This document shows, one piece after another, positions 36,801-44,235 of a stretch of DNA of 51,037 nucleotides. The stretch covers positions 1 through 51,037 of the forward strand of contig ONGG01000030.1 of NCBI GenBank assembly GCA_900317305.1, in the 5' to 3' direction. The stretch's first letter is position 1. The number at the start of each line of letters is the position of its first letter. The notes under the pieces were generated by a model that was not told where the DNA came from, did no database searches, and saw nothing but the letters and a program-made list of their open reading frames with translations. Position numbers and translations under genes: made by a program. The DNA comes from an uncultured Prevotellaceae bacterium. GTDB taxonomy: Bacteria > Bacteroidota > Bacteroidia > Bacteroidales > Bacteroidaceae.

Positions 36801-37287
36801 CGCCCACGTCGAAGGTCTGCCCCACCTGCATCGGGATGGTGCGCTCGTCGAGCCGGCTCTTGGTGATGACCAACTCGCTCAGTGCCTCCGGACTGCTCAC
36901 CACGTAGGTCGACTGTCCTGCCTTCCTCGCGCCCTCGCCCACCGCCGAGAGACGGGTGAGCACCTCGGTGCGCAGGATCTCATTGGCGGCCTGGCGCTGT
37001 CCGTATTTCACCGCGCGCTTGTAGGAGGAGGGGAAGAAGAGTGCCCTCTCCTGCCCCATCATCTGCTGTAGGTCGTGATAGAAATAGCCAGCGCTCTCGG
37101 CATCCTTGAGAATGAAGAGCATGGTGGAGTGCCGGCGGGTGGCGAGGGCGGCAAAGAGCACGGGGGCGGCCGACCCTACCAGTCCGTTGAGTTGGATGGT
37201 GCCTTCTTTCGTGCTTCCCAGAAGTTTGGCCAGGGCGGCACACTCTGCGGTGGCACCGTAGTATTCCTGTAGTTCTTGTATTTTCAT
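33862..37287 (-). CDS. mfd: Transcription-repair coupling factor
   Basis: A 1141-residue DNA translocase that removes RNA polymerase stalled at lesions and recruits UvrA. Domains in order: the UvrB-like N-terminal part (about 1-350), the RNA polymerase interacting domain (MEPGDYVVHVDFGIGKFGGL near 450), the SF2 motor with GDVGFGKTEVA near 598, DEEQKFGV near 700 and the GRVGRSNKKAFCYL block, and the C-terminal TRCF domain. The start at 37287 (MKIQELQEYYG) is chosen because the sequence upstream in frame overlaps the glycosyltransferase gene out of frame. It lies 23 bp after that gene and 10 bp before the symporter. Confidence 0.96.
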   Translation of the reverse strand: MKIQELQEYYGATAECAALAKLLGSTKEGTIQLNGLVGSAAPVLFAALATRRHSTMLFILKDAESAGYFYHDLQQMMGQERALFFPSSYKRAVKYGQRQAANEILRTEVLTRLSAVGEGARKAGQSTYVVSSPEALSELVITKSRLDERTIPMQVGQTFDVGELTRRLRDLGFEMHDYVYEPGQFSQRGSIIDIYSFSSEYPFRIDFFGDEIDTIRTFDIQTQLSKDMKQSVEIVPELVDGEKMSFLSFLPADTFLVTADFDYVSQTIGRIYDEGFSAQALAERMEGATEQQRDEIMREMRKENQLVSERQFVNDADRFVRVELSAHLSDTPKASISFDTTPQPIFHKNFTLLRETLEDYILKGYQIFMLSDSTKQIQRLRDILDNEEASGTAIPFTDVDKTLHEGFADNVRRVCCFTDHQIFDRFHKYSLRSDAARAGKMALTMKELQEMEPGDYVVHVDFGIGKFGGLVRVPTKDSYQEMIRIIYQRGDMVDVSIHSLYKISKYRRADSGEPPRLSTLGTGAWERMKERTKKRIKDIARDLIKLYAKRRHVKGFAFSPDTYLQHELEGSFLYEDTPDQLKATNDVKADMESSRPMDRLVCGDVGFGKTEVAVRAAFKAATDSKQVAVLVPTTVLAFQHYQTFSERLSNLPVKVEYLSRARSAKQTREILTQLKEGRIDILIGTQKMLGKNVEWKDLGLLIIDEEQKFGVSTKEKLRTLKANVDTLTMSATPIPRTLQFSLMGARDMSIIRTPPPNRYPIYTELTTYTHEVIADTVNFEMSRNGQVYVVSSRITSLQEIARLIEKYVPDARIAIGHGQMKPEELEKIIMGFINYDYDVLISTTIVENGIDIPNANTILINDAHRFGLSDIHQMRGRVGRSNKKAFCYLMAPPKAFLPADARKRLEAVESFSELGSGFNLAMQDLDLRGAGNLLGAEQSGFMEDLGYETYQKILSQAITELKNEEFGDIYEEEIANGREVRGDEFVEDCSLESDLEMYFPDYYVPGSSERMLLYRELDNIESDNELEAYQRRLEDRFGKIPREGVELMQVVPLRQLGKQLGCEKIILKQGNMQMRFVSNTDSPFYRSSAFSKVLRFVNKHLRRCQLNEAYGRNSLNIKNVPTVGEAVFLLREMINETVLTD

Positions 37288-37310
37288 TGAATCTCTAAAG
37301 TACAGCAGGG

Positions 37311-38069
37311 TCAGCTGTTTGCTTTGGGCATGGGCGGGTATTTGCGGAACCATCCGTCGAGGCGCAGGCGCATCACGCCGAAGAAAGCCTCGCCGAAGAT
37401 GCCACCGCTCATCTTGCTCACGCCCTCGCGCCGGTTGACAAACACCACGGGCACTTCCTTGATGCGGAAACCTATCTTGTAGGCAGTGAACTTCATCTCT
37501 ATCTGGAAGCCATAGCCCTTGAAGCGCACCTTGTCGAGTTCGATGGTCTCGAGCACACGGCGCTTGTAGCACTTGAATCCGGCGGTGGTGTCATGAATCT
37601 TGAATCCCGTGACCAGACGCACGTATTTCGAGGCGAAATAACTCATCAGCACCCTGCCGATGGGCCAGTTCACCACGTTCACCCCGCTCACGTAGCGCGA
37701 GCCGATGGCCAGGTCGTAGCCCTCGTCATGGCAGGCGGCATACAGGCGGGGCAGGTCGTTGGGGTCGTGGCTGAAGTCGGCGTCCATCTCGAACACATAG
37801 TCGTAGCCGTGCTCCAGCGCCCACTTGAAGCCAGTGATATAGGCGGTGCCCAGACCGAGCTTGCCCTCACGCTCGATGATGAAGAGCCTGTCGGCAAACT
37901 CAGTGTCGATGAGGCGGTGCACGATGGTTGCCGTACCATCCGGACTGCCGTCGTCGATGACCAGTATATGGAAGCACTTCTCCAAGTCGAACACGGCCCG
38001 GATGATTTTCTCTATATTCTCTTTCTCGTTATATGTGGGAATGATAACGATACTGTCTGACTGATTCAT
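37311..38069 (-). CDS. Polyprenol-phosphate glycosyltransferase (family 2, Dpm1-like)
   Basis: A 252-residue GT-A glycosyltransferase. VIIPTYNEKENI at the N-terminus, DDGSPDGT near 40 and EMDADFSHDP near 94-103 give the nucleotide-sugar and metal-binding sites. The sequence is close to dolichol-phosphate mannose synthases, which transfer mannose from GDP-mannose to a polyprenol phosphate at the membrane. There is no C-terminal transmembrane domain, so it is the soluble, membrane-associated type. In Bacteroidota such enzymes feed protein O-glycosylation and envelope glycans. It lies between plsC and mfd in a run of closely packed genes. Confidence 0.93.
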   Translation of the reverse strand: MNQSDSIVIIPTYNEKENIEKIIRAVFDLEKCFHILVIDDGSPDGTATIVHRLIDTEFADRLFIIEREGKLGLGTAYITGFKWALEHGYDYVFEMDADFSHDPNDLPRLYAACHDEGYDLAIGSRYVSGVNVVNWPIGRVLMSYFASKYVRLVTGFKIHDTTAGFKCYKRRVLETIELDKVRFKGYGFQIEMKFTAYKIGFRIKEVPVVFVNRREGVSKMSGGIFGEAFFGVMRLRLDGWFRKYPPMPKANS

Positions 38070-38130
38070 GCTTGAAATAAAAAAAATGCAGTTCTACTAT
38101 TGTTCTCTCATCGTGTGGCCATTCCCAGAC

Positions 38131-38889
38131 TCACTGGTCGGGATTCTCCACATAGCCTTGATACTCAGGCACCAGCGCCGACATCACGGCATTGTAACTG
38201 TCGTTAAGTGTGGTGGTGATATTCGACGCTCCCTTCTCCACTGGATAGACGGGCTGGTGGATGGTGAGGCTCAGCGGATGCCAGTTCACGAAATGCCAGT
38301 CGCGGGTGCGGGGCATGACATCGAACGAGCCATTGATGGTGAGGGGCACCACTGGCAGTTGCAACTCGTCGGCCAACATGAAGGCCCCGCGCTTGAACTC
38401 GCCCATGTGACCGGTGAACGTCCTGGCGCCCTCGGGGAACACCATGAGCGAGATGCCGTCCTTGAGCACCTCGCGGGCCTTGTCGTAGGAGGCCTTGATA
38501 CGCTTCGGACCGCGCTTGTCGATAATGATCTGGTGGGATGCGCGGCATGCACTCCCCACGAATGGGATCTTGAGAATCTGGTGCTTCATCATCCACTTGA
38601 TGTTGCGGCCCAGGAAGCCATAGATGAGGAAGATGTCGAAGGCTCCCTGGTGGTTGGACACAAACACATACGAGCGGTCTTTCTCCAGATGTTCCTTCCC
38701 CTCCACTTTCACGGGCAGCAGGAAGAGCCTCACGAAGGCCTTTCCCCACCATCTGCCGGGATAATAGCCCCAGAAATGACCGTTGCCGATGGCACATCCC
38801 ACGATAATCATCACGGCGATGATGATGGTCCATATCACAAGCAGGGGTATGGCGATGAAAAGTTGATAGACACGATAGATGTATTTCAT
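38131..38889 (-). CDS. plsC: 1-acyl-sn-glycerol-3-phosphate acyltransferase
   Basis: A 252-residue membrane-bound acyltransferase that makes phosphatidic acid from lysophosphatidic acid. An N-terminal hydrophobic segment (about 10-35) is followed by the catalytic NHQGAFD (near 75-81), the substrate-binding FPEGART (near 149-155) and the VPLTING block. All residues expected for activity are present. It lies 61 bp upstream of the glycosyltransferase and 30 bp downstream of the metallophosphoesterase. Relation to psd-pssA at 6 kb is by pathway only. Confidence 0.92.
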   Translation of the reverse strand: MKYIYRVYQLFIAIPLLVIWTIIIAVMIIVGCAIGNGHFWGYYPGRWWGKAFVRLFLLPVKVEGKEHLEKDRSYVFVSNHQGAFDIFLIYGFLGRNIKWMMKHQILKIPFVGSACRASHQIIIDKRGPKRIKASYDKAREVLKDGISLMVFPEGARTFTGHMGEFKRGAFMLADELQLPVVPLTINGSFDVMPRTRDWHFVNWHPLSLTIHQPVYPVEKGASNITTTLNDSYNAVMSALVPEYQGYVENPDQ

Positions 38890-38919
38890 GATCTGGTTAT
38901 TGGATGTCGGAGTTGCGGG

Positions 38920-40128
38920 TTATTGGGTGATATCGCTATAAGTGCTCTGGCGGGGTGGATTGGTCTGCCGATGCAGGGTGAGGAGCACCACCTCGCCCGG
39001 CACGTTGAAACGCATGGGAATCAGGGCTCCCACTCCCTTGGTGACGAACAGTTTGCGGTTGCCCTCCTCATAGAGTCCGCCATTCTCAGAATAGAACGGC
39101 GAGGTGGTGGTGACTCCGAAGATGCCCATCTGGCCGCCATGGGTATGACCGCTGAGGGTCAGATGCGCGGTGGAGAGGGGCAACGCATACTTGCGCCAAA
39201 TCTTGGGATTATGGGCGAGGAGAATGGCAAAGTGGTTGTCGCCCACTCCCTCGAGGGCCTTGTGGATGAGGCCTATGCCATGGTCGGCCCCTTTCTTCTC
39301 GTTGCCTTCCATGCCGCAGAGCATGATCGAGTCGCCATTGTGGCGCAGCACGGTGTTCTCGTTGAGCAGCAACCGCCATCCCAGTTCGCGCTCGGCCTGC
39401 TCGGTCTGTTTCTCCTGGGCCAGTTTGCGGCGGAATCCCCCACCCTGATAGGCGGAGTAGTCGTGGTTGCCGAGGATGGAGTAGACACCGTCGGGGGCGG
39501 TGAGCCGGGAGAGCAGGGTGGCTTTCTCCTTGATTTCCCAGGGACCGATGTTCTGCAGGTCGCCGAGGAAGAAGATGGCGTCGGCCTTCATGGCCAGCAG
39601 ACTGTCGACGGCCCTTTCGAGCACCAGACTGTCACCTCCGGTGTAACTGCCCACATGGGCGTCGGAGAAGAGGGCGATGCGGTAGCCGTCGAATCCCTTC
39701 GGCAGGTCGTCGAAATAGCAATCCACACGGTTCACCTCCAATTCCTGAAAACCGAAGAACGACCCATAGACCGTCGACCATGCCGGGATAAGTCCCAGGG
39801 CCATACCCACCGGCAGCGCATAATGGTGCCGCCAGTGGCGCTTCTTGCCTATCCACTCGCCCACCCACAGCGAGATGGCGAGCAGAACCTTGGGCAAGGT
39901 GAAGACTCCCAGCACCAACAAGTAGAAGTTGAGCAACCTGGGATTCTCGGGGATGAAATTGGTGGAGAAGAACAGGATGATGGTGTAAATCGTCAACACC
40001 ACGGTAGGTATCCACCACGCCACCCTCAAGGGCACCGACTGGGTGCGCCGGGCCACCAACTGCCTGTAGAGGTAAAAGTCGGGCAGGAGGATGAGCAAAA
40101 TGAACAATGGCAAGAACCTTGCTATCAT
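38920..40128 (-). CDS. Membrane-anchored metallophosphoesterase
   Basis: A 402-residue protein. Four transmembrane helices fill the first 130 or so residues, then a calcineurin-type phosphoesterase follows with ALFSDAHVGS near 153, FLGDLQNIGP near 195, GNHDYSAY near 218, LLAHNP near 290 and LSGHTHGGQMG near 322. All five metal-binding motifs are present. Membrane-anchored members of this family include YaeI-type enzymes and lipid-pyrophosphate or UDP-diacylglucosamine hydrolases; the substrate cannot be decided here. It sits between plsC and the MetH-activation gene with 12-30 bp gaps, which suggests one transcript. Confidence 0.9.
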   Translation of the reverse strand: MIARFLPLFILLILLPDFYLYRQLVARRTQSVPLRVAWWIPTVVLTIYTIILFFSTNFIPENPRLLNFYLLVLGVFTLPKVLLAISLWVGEWIGKKRHWRHHYALPVGMALGLIPAWSTVYGSFFGFQELEVNRVDCYFDDLPKGFDGYRIALFSDAHVGSYTGGDSLVLERAVDSLLAMKADAIFFLGDLQNIGPWEIKEKATLLSRLTAPDGVYSILGNHDYSAYQGGGFRRKLAQEKQTEQAERELGWRLLLNENTVLRHNGDSIMLCGMEGNEKKGADHGIGLIHKALEGVGDNHFAILLAHNPKIWRKYALPLSTAHLTLSGHTHGGQMGIFGVTTTSPFYSENGGLYEEGNRKLFVTKGVGALIPMRFNVPGEVVLLTLHRQTNPPRQSTYSDITQ

Positions 40129-40140
40129 AATGTTGGTTTT

Positions 40141-40959
40141 TTATCGTGTGATCAGACTCGTGGCAAGAAACTTGCGGGCCAGCGTCTCGGGCAGGCCGCG
40201 CCTGAGGGCGTAGTCGCGCAACTGGTCGTCGCCTATCTTGCCGATATTGAAGTATCGTGCCTCGGGATGGGCTATCATCAGTCCCGACACCGAGGCATGG
40301 GGACGCATGGCGCCATGCTCGGTGAGCCGGATGCCAATCTCGCCGAAGTCGAGCAACCGGTCGATGACGAAATTGAGGCTGGTGTCGGGCAGCGAGGGAT
40401 AGCCCACGGCGGGCCGTATGCCCTGGAAAGCCTCGTTGTGCAACTGCTGCATGGAGAGTTGCTCGTCGGGGGCATAGCCCCACAACCGTGTGCGCACCTC
40501 CTGGTGCAGTTTCTCTGCGGTGGCCTCAGCCAGCCGGTCGGCGAGTGTCTGTGCCAGCATGCGGGCATAGGGGTCGTCGGGGTGGCTGTTCTCCATCATC
40601 GTGTCGACGGTGGTGGCGAAGACGCCTATCGTGTCGGCCACGCCACTGCTGGCAGGCCTGATGAAGTCGGCAAGCGAGAGACAGGCACCCGCCACGGGGT
40701 CGGGCGACTGCTGCCGCAGGAGGGGTATGCGCACGCCTCCGGCCATGATGTCATCGCCATCGCTGTTGGCATCATAGATGCCCACCACGGCATGGGTGGC
40801 AAAGTGGCGGTCGAAATCGGCGAGCATCTCGCGGGCGTCGCTGTCCAGCGCCTCACGCTCGGCGGCACCCTTCTGCCCCACCTGCCAGGCATGGTAGAAG
40901 TAGAGCCAGTTGATATACGGCTCCACATCGTGAATGGCGTAGGTCAGGACTTTTCTCAT
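40141..40959 (-). CDS. Stand-alone MetH activation domain protein
   Basis: A 272-residue protein that corresponds to the C-terminal activation domain of cobalamin-dependent methionine synthase: ADRLAEATAEKLHQEVRTRLWGY near 145-167, GIRPAVGYPSLPD near 181 and the S-adenosylmethionine-binding segment RPHASVSGLMIAHPEARYFNIGKI near 226. In MetH this domain holds S-adenosylmethionine for reductive re-methylation of oxidised cobalamin. Here it is a separate protein with no catalytic, folate or B12 domain, so the rest of MetH must be encoded elsewhere. It starts 4 bp after pyrC and is 12 bp before the metallophosphoesterase gene. Confidence 0.88.
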   Translation of the reverse strand: MRKVLTYAIHDVEPYINWLYFYHAWQVGQKGAAEREALDSDAREMLADFDRHFATHAVVGIYDANSDGDDIMAGGVRIPLLRQQSPDPVAGACLSLADFIRPASSGVADTIGVFATTVDTMMENSHPDDPYARMLAQTLADRLAEATAEKLHQEVRTRLWGYAPDEQLSMQQLHNEAFQGIRPAVGYPSLPDTSLNFVIDRLLDFGEIGIRLTEHGAMRPHASVSGLMIAHPEARYFNIGKIGDDQLRDYALRRGLPETLARKFLATSLITR

Positions 40960-40963
40960 GGTC

Positions 40964-42307
40964 TCAGCATCGGAATGTCACCTGCTCGCCACGCACGGCA
41001 GGGTCGAAACGCCCGTTGTCCACCACGTGGCGGCCGTTGCAGAACGTGTGCTCCACATGCCAATCGAACTGGCGGCCCTCAAGCGGACTCCACCCACACT
41101 TGCTCTGGATGATGCCGGCATCCACAGTCCAGGGAGCATGGGGGCGCACAATCACCACGTCGGCCTTGTAGCCCGGGCGGAGGAATCCGCGGCGGCTCAC
41201 GCCGAAGAGCATGGCGGGATGATGGCACATCAGCTGCACCAGGCGGGGCAGCGTGATCACGCCCTCGTCGCAGAACTGCAACATGGCGGGGAGCGAGAAC
41301 TGCACCATGGGCATGCCCGAGGCCGCCTTGCTGCAACCACCCTGCTTGTCGGCGAGGCGGTGCGGGGCATGGTCGGTGGCCACGGTGAGGATGGTGCCGT
41401 CGGCAAGGGCACGGCGCAGGGCAGTGCGGTCGGCGGCACCCTTCACGGCGGGGTTGCACTTGATGCGTGTGCCCAGCGACGCATAGTCGGCATCGCAGAA
41501 CATCAGGTGGGCGATCACGGCCTCGGCTGTGACCAGGGGCATCGTCCCGGTACCGTCCCATGGCTCGAAAAGTGACAGTTCGCAGGCGGTGGAGAGATGG
41601 GCCACATGCAGCCTCGTGCCATATTCCCTGGCCAGGGCCACGGCATGGGCCGTAGAGGCATAGCAGGCCTCCTCCGATCGGATTTGCGGATGCTGGTCAA
41701 CGGGAGGGTCGTCGCCAAAGCGCTGCCTTGCCAAGGCCATCTGCCGGTTGATGAGGGTGGTGTCCTCGCAATGGGCCATTACGGGCAGCGTGGCCTGCGC
41801 GAAGAGTTGGCGTAGGGCCTCGTCGCTGTCGACGAGCATATTGCCCGTCGACGAGCCCATGAAGAGTTTGATGCCCGGCACACTGTGTGGGTCGAGGCGG
41901 CCGAGCTGGGATATATTGTCGTTGGTGGCTCCGAAAAAGAACGCGTAGTTCACGTGGCTCTTTTCGGCAGCAAGATGCCATTTCTCCTCTAGTGCCTCCA
42001 TGGTGGTGGTCTGCGGCACGGTGTTGGGCATGTCGAAGTAGGTGGTCACACCCCCGTAGGCGGCGGCACGGCTCTCGCTCCCGATGTCGGCCTTGGCGGT
42101 GAGTCCCGGCTCACGGAAATGCACATGGGTGTCGATGACTCCTGGCATGACGACACACCCCATGGCGTCTATGCATTGGTCATAGGAGCCATGGGGCGGC
42201 AGTGCAGCGAAGGAAACCTGCTGGATGGTATCGCCGTCGATGACAACGTGCCCGAATACAGACTTCCCCTCGTTGACGATGGTTGCATTCGAAATCAGTA
42301 TGGTCAT
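40964..42307 (-). CDS. pyrC: Dihydroorotase
   Basis: A 447-residue amidohydrolase that closes carbamoyl-aspartate to dihydroorotate in pyrimidine synthesis. Metal-binding HVHFREPG (His61 and His63), FDMPNTVP near 92-99, the His in MAHCEDTTL and HVAHLST, and TDHAPH near 311 are all there. Length and layout fit class I dihydroorotases. It lies 10 bp after the DUF4369 lipoprotein gene and 4 bp before the MetH-activation gene. Bacteroidota often have pyrC near a Dpm1-like glycosyltransferase gene; here the two are separated by three genes. Confidence 0.95.
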   Translation of the reverse strand: MTILISNATIVNEGKSVFGHVVIDGDTIQQVSFAALPPHGSYDQCIDAMGCVVMPGVIDTHVHFREPGLTAKADIGSESRAAAYGGVTTYFDMPNTVPQTTTMEALEEKWHLAAEKSHVNYAFFFGATNDNISQLGRLDPHSVPGIKLFMGSSTGNMLVDSDEALRQLFAQATLPVMAHCEDTTLINRQMALARQRFGDDPPVDQHPQIRSEEACYASTAHAVALAREYGTRLHVAHLSTACELSLFEPWDGTGTMPLVTAEAVIAHLMFCDADYASLGTRIKCNPAVKGAADRTALRRALADGTILTVATDHAPHRLADKQGGCSKAASGMPMVQFSLPAMLQFCDEGVITLPRLVQLMCHHPAMLFGVSRRGFLRPGYKADVVIVRPHAPWTVDAGIIQSKCGWSPLEGRQFDWHVEHTFCNGRHVVDNGRFDPAVRGEQVTFRC

Positions 42308-42317
42308 CTGCAGAAGA

Positions 42318-43169
42318 TTAGGGGGCGGCAGCGGCCACAGTGTCGGCTGCGGCTTGTGGTGCCGGTTTGGCCAGGTCGGCGGGTGTGGGTGCCGAGGGTG
42401 GAGGCGTGGTGGCGGCGGGAGGTGCGACAGGGGTGTTGTCGGCGGTCTGCCCGGCCGTAGCGGGTGTCTCCAGTCCGTTGTTCACATTCTGAAGGTATTG
42501 TGCCTTGCTGATATAGTCTTTCACGTAAGGATCGTTCTTGAAGTAGTCCGAGGCCTTGCTCATCAGTTCCACCACCCAGGGACTCATCTCAGGGTAGGTG
42601 CCCAGGGTGTAGAGCATGAAGAAACCGGGACCGAGCACATTGTCGAAATTCTCGCTGATGGAGTTGGTCACGAGCGAGTCGATGCACATGCTGATGCGCC
42701 GGCCTTGCTGCGAGAGGCGGGCCTCCACCTCTACCATGTCCTCACCATCCATGAAGGCGCGGGCATGCTCATGGTCGAGTTCCTCCATCTGCATCGAGAG
42801 GCTGTCGAGGGTTCTCACAAACTGGTAGAGCCTGTCGTTATATGGGGTGCCTCCCCATTCTCTCTTCTGGTTGTTCACCTTCACGATGATGTCGCCACTC
42901 TCGAGCACGATGGGCAGCCGGCCGTTGGTGCCGAAAGTGAGGAATGCCATGCGCACGGAGTCGGTGGTGCCGGTGAATCCGAATTTACCATGCACCACTT
43001 CAGTGGAATCGAGGTCCTTGAGTTGGTTGTCGCCAATGGTCGAGAGGTACATCATCCTGCTGTCGAGCCCGGAAATATCCGATGAACCCTCAATATTATA
43101 GGAATTCATGCAAGATGTGGCCGACATCAAGACAGAGAACACAGCGAAGAAAGATAAATATTTGTTCAT
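42318..43169 (-). CDS. DUF4369-domain lipoprotein with Pro/Ala-rich tail
   Basis: A 283-residue lipoprotein (lipobox SATSC, Cys20), with the start at 43169 chosen for its signal peptide. The mature part begins with a beta-sandwich of DUF4369 type (DSRMMYLSTIGDNQLKDLDS, VVHGKFGFTG, LPIVLESGDIIVKV), the domain that comes before thioredoxin domains in many Bacteroidota thiol-disulfide proteins. A helical region follows, but no thioredoxin domain or CxxC is present. The last 45 or so residues are low-complexity Pro/Ala/Thr. It is first in a run with pyrC. Function is unknown. Confidence 0.82.
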   Translation of the reverse strand: MNKYLSFFAVFSVLMSATSCMNSYNIEGSSDISGLDSRMMYLSTIGDNQLKDLDSTEVVHGKFGFTGTTDSVRMAFLTFGTNGRLPIVLESGDIIVKVNNQKREWGGTPYNDRLYQFVRTLDSLSMQMEELDHEHARAFMDGEDMVEVEARLSQQGRRISMCIDSLVTNSISENFDNVLGPGFFMLYTLGTYPEMSPWVVELMSKASDYFKNDPYVKDYISKAQYLQNVNNGLETPATAGQTADNTPVAPPAATTPPPSAPTPADLAKPAPQAAADTVAAAAP

Positions 43170-43274
43170 AATCAGGTGGCCATGTGATTTTGGCACACAA
43201 AAATAATATGTATAATCGAAGTGAGGAAAAACATTCATTTATTTTAAGGTAAAATTACCCACTTTTACCATTTT

Positions 43275-43676
43275 TTAATCTTTTTCCAACTCATTGGATA
43301 TGCGATGGGCCGTATACATCTGCAAGATGGCCCCCACCAGAAGCAGCACCACCCACTTGTTGAAGAAATAGGTGATATAGGTGATGTGCGACATGAAATG
43401 AAGCAGGAAATGGTAGTAGGTGTCGACCATCAGCAGACCGGCAATCACGAAGCAGGCGCCCGAGAGCATCTGTATCTTGCGCAGCCGGCGTATGTTCAGG
43501 TTGCTGCCCTCATAGCGCTGCTGGGCCTGCATGGCGACAAAGAGAATGGCGCCCACCAGGAAGAACCAGCAGAACACCTGCGGATGCCAGAGGAAAGCGC
43601 AGCAGCCGGCTCCTATGGCCATGAGCACACCGCCCACCAGAAAGATAATGGTCTGCCATTTACTGAGCGGCCGCAT
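43275..43676 (-). CDS. Small four-helix membrane protein
   Basis: A 133-residue protein with four predicted transmembrane helices (about 9-31, 33-48, 68-87, 104-122) and a short cytoplasmic tail. No family was recognised. Its start overlaps the end of divIC by 17 bp in another frame, so it is made together with that division protein; a role in the envelope near the divisome is possible but not shown. Confidence 0.75.
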   Translation of the reverse strand: MRPLSKWQTIIFLVGGVLMAIGAGCCAFLWHPQVFCWFFLVGAILFVAMQAQQRYEGSNLNIRRLRKIQMLSGACFVIAGLLMVDTYYHFLLHFMSHITYITYFFNKWVVLLLVGAILQMYTAHRISNELEKD

Positions 43677-43974
43677 CGTTCACCTCCTCTTCTTCCAAAT
43701 CGTCACTCAACACGAAGATATCCTCATCGTAGGCCTTCATGAAATAGCGCTCGCGGGCTATCTTCCTCACCTCGACGGGGTTGCGCTCCAACTCGCTCAG
43801 GCGCAGCGAGTCTTTGAGGAAACGCATCTCCTGCTTGTCGATCTCCTCCTCCAGTTCGGTAATCTGCCTGGCATAGCGGTAGCGCTGCAGCAGGCTGTTC
43901 TCACCCACAACGGTGAGCAGCACGATGCCCAGCACCGATACAATGATATACTTGAAGCGGCCAAGAAACCGCAT
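43660..43974 (-). CDS. Septum formation initiator, FtsB/DivIC family
   Basis: A 104-residue bitopic protein: short cytoplasmic N-terminus, one transmembrane helix (about 8-25), a coiled coil (LQRYRYARQITELEEEIDKQEMRFLKDSLRLSELER split across 30-65) and the typical RNPVEVRKIARERYFMKAYDEDIFVL segment after it. FtsB/DivIC proteins form a complex with FtsL and FtsQ that activates septal cell-wall synthesis. The start at 43974 is preferred because AGGAAAG lies 6 bp upstream; a start at 43995 adds 7 residues. It ends in an acidic tail that overlaps the next gene. Confidence 0.88.
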   Translation of the reverse strand: MRFLGRFKYIIVSVLGIVLLTVVGENSLLQRYRYARQITELEEEIDKQEMRFLKDSLRLSELERNPVEVRKIARERYFMKAYDEDIFVLSDDLEEEEVNDAAAQ

Positions 43975-44059
43975 GATATTCTTTCCTATTCTCATACATT
44001 TCCAGATTGTGGAATGTGCCGCAAACATTCCTTGACTCAGCATCGGCACATTCGTTAGG

Positions 44060-44089
44060 CAAAAGTAATAATTAGCAGGCACAACGCCA
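44060..44089 (-). promoter_or_regulatory. divIC promoter
   Basis: On the minus strand TTTG (44089-44086) and TACTTTTG (44067-44060), spacer 18 bp, with a leader of about 80 nt. Confidence 0.65.
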
Positions 44090-44148
44090 AAAAAATAACA
44101 TTATTTTTGTTTTGTCGACGTGCGAAAGCGTAAATAACACCCCAAAAA

Positions 44149-44179
44149 CTTGTTATTCAAATAAATTTCACTAATTTCG
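44149..44179 (+). promoter_or_regulatory. Prolyl oligopeptidase gene promoter
   Basis: CTTG at 44149-44152 and TAATTTCG at 44172-44179, spacer 19 bp; each box has one mismatch to consensus. Confidence 0.5.
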
Positions 44180-44235
44180 CACCTAATAATTATTGCCAAC
44201 TTTTTACGTTTCTTTCTACTCAACAATCCTGAAAC

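Noticed and set aside
33832-37071. Very long plus-strand reading frame opposite mfd
   Set aside because: It mirrors mfd codon by codon in a GC-rich gene, has His/Leu/Val-rich antisense composition and no domain; mfd is complete on the other strand.
38068-41112. 1014-codon plus-strand frame across plsC, the metallophosphoesterase and the MetH-activation gene
   Set aside because: It runs through several well-supported minus-strand genes and has antisense composition.
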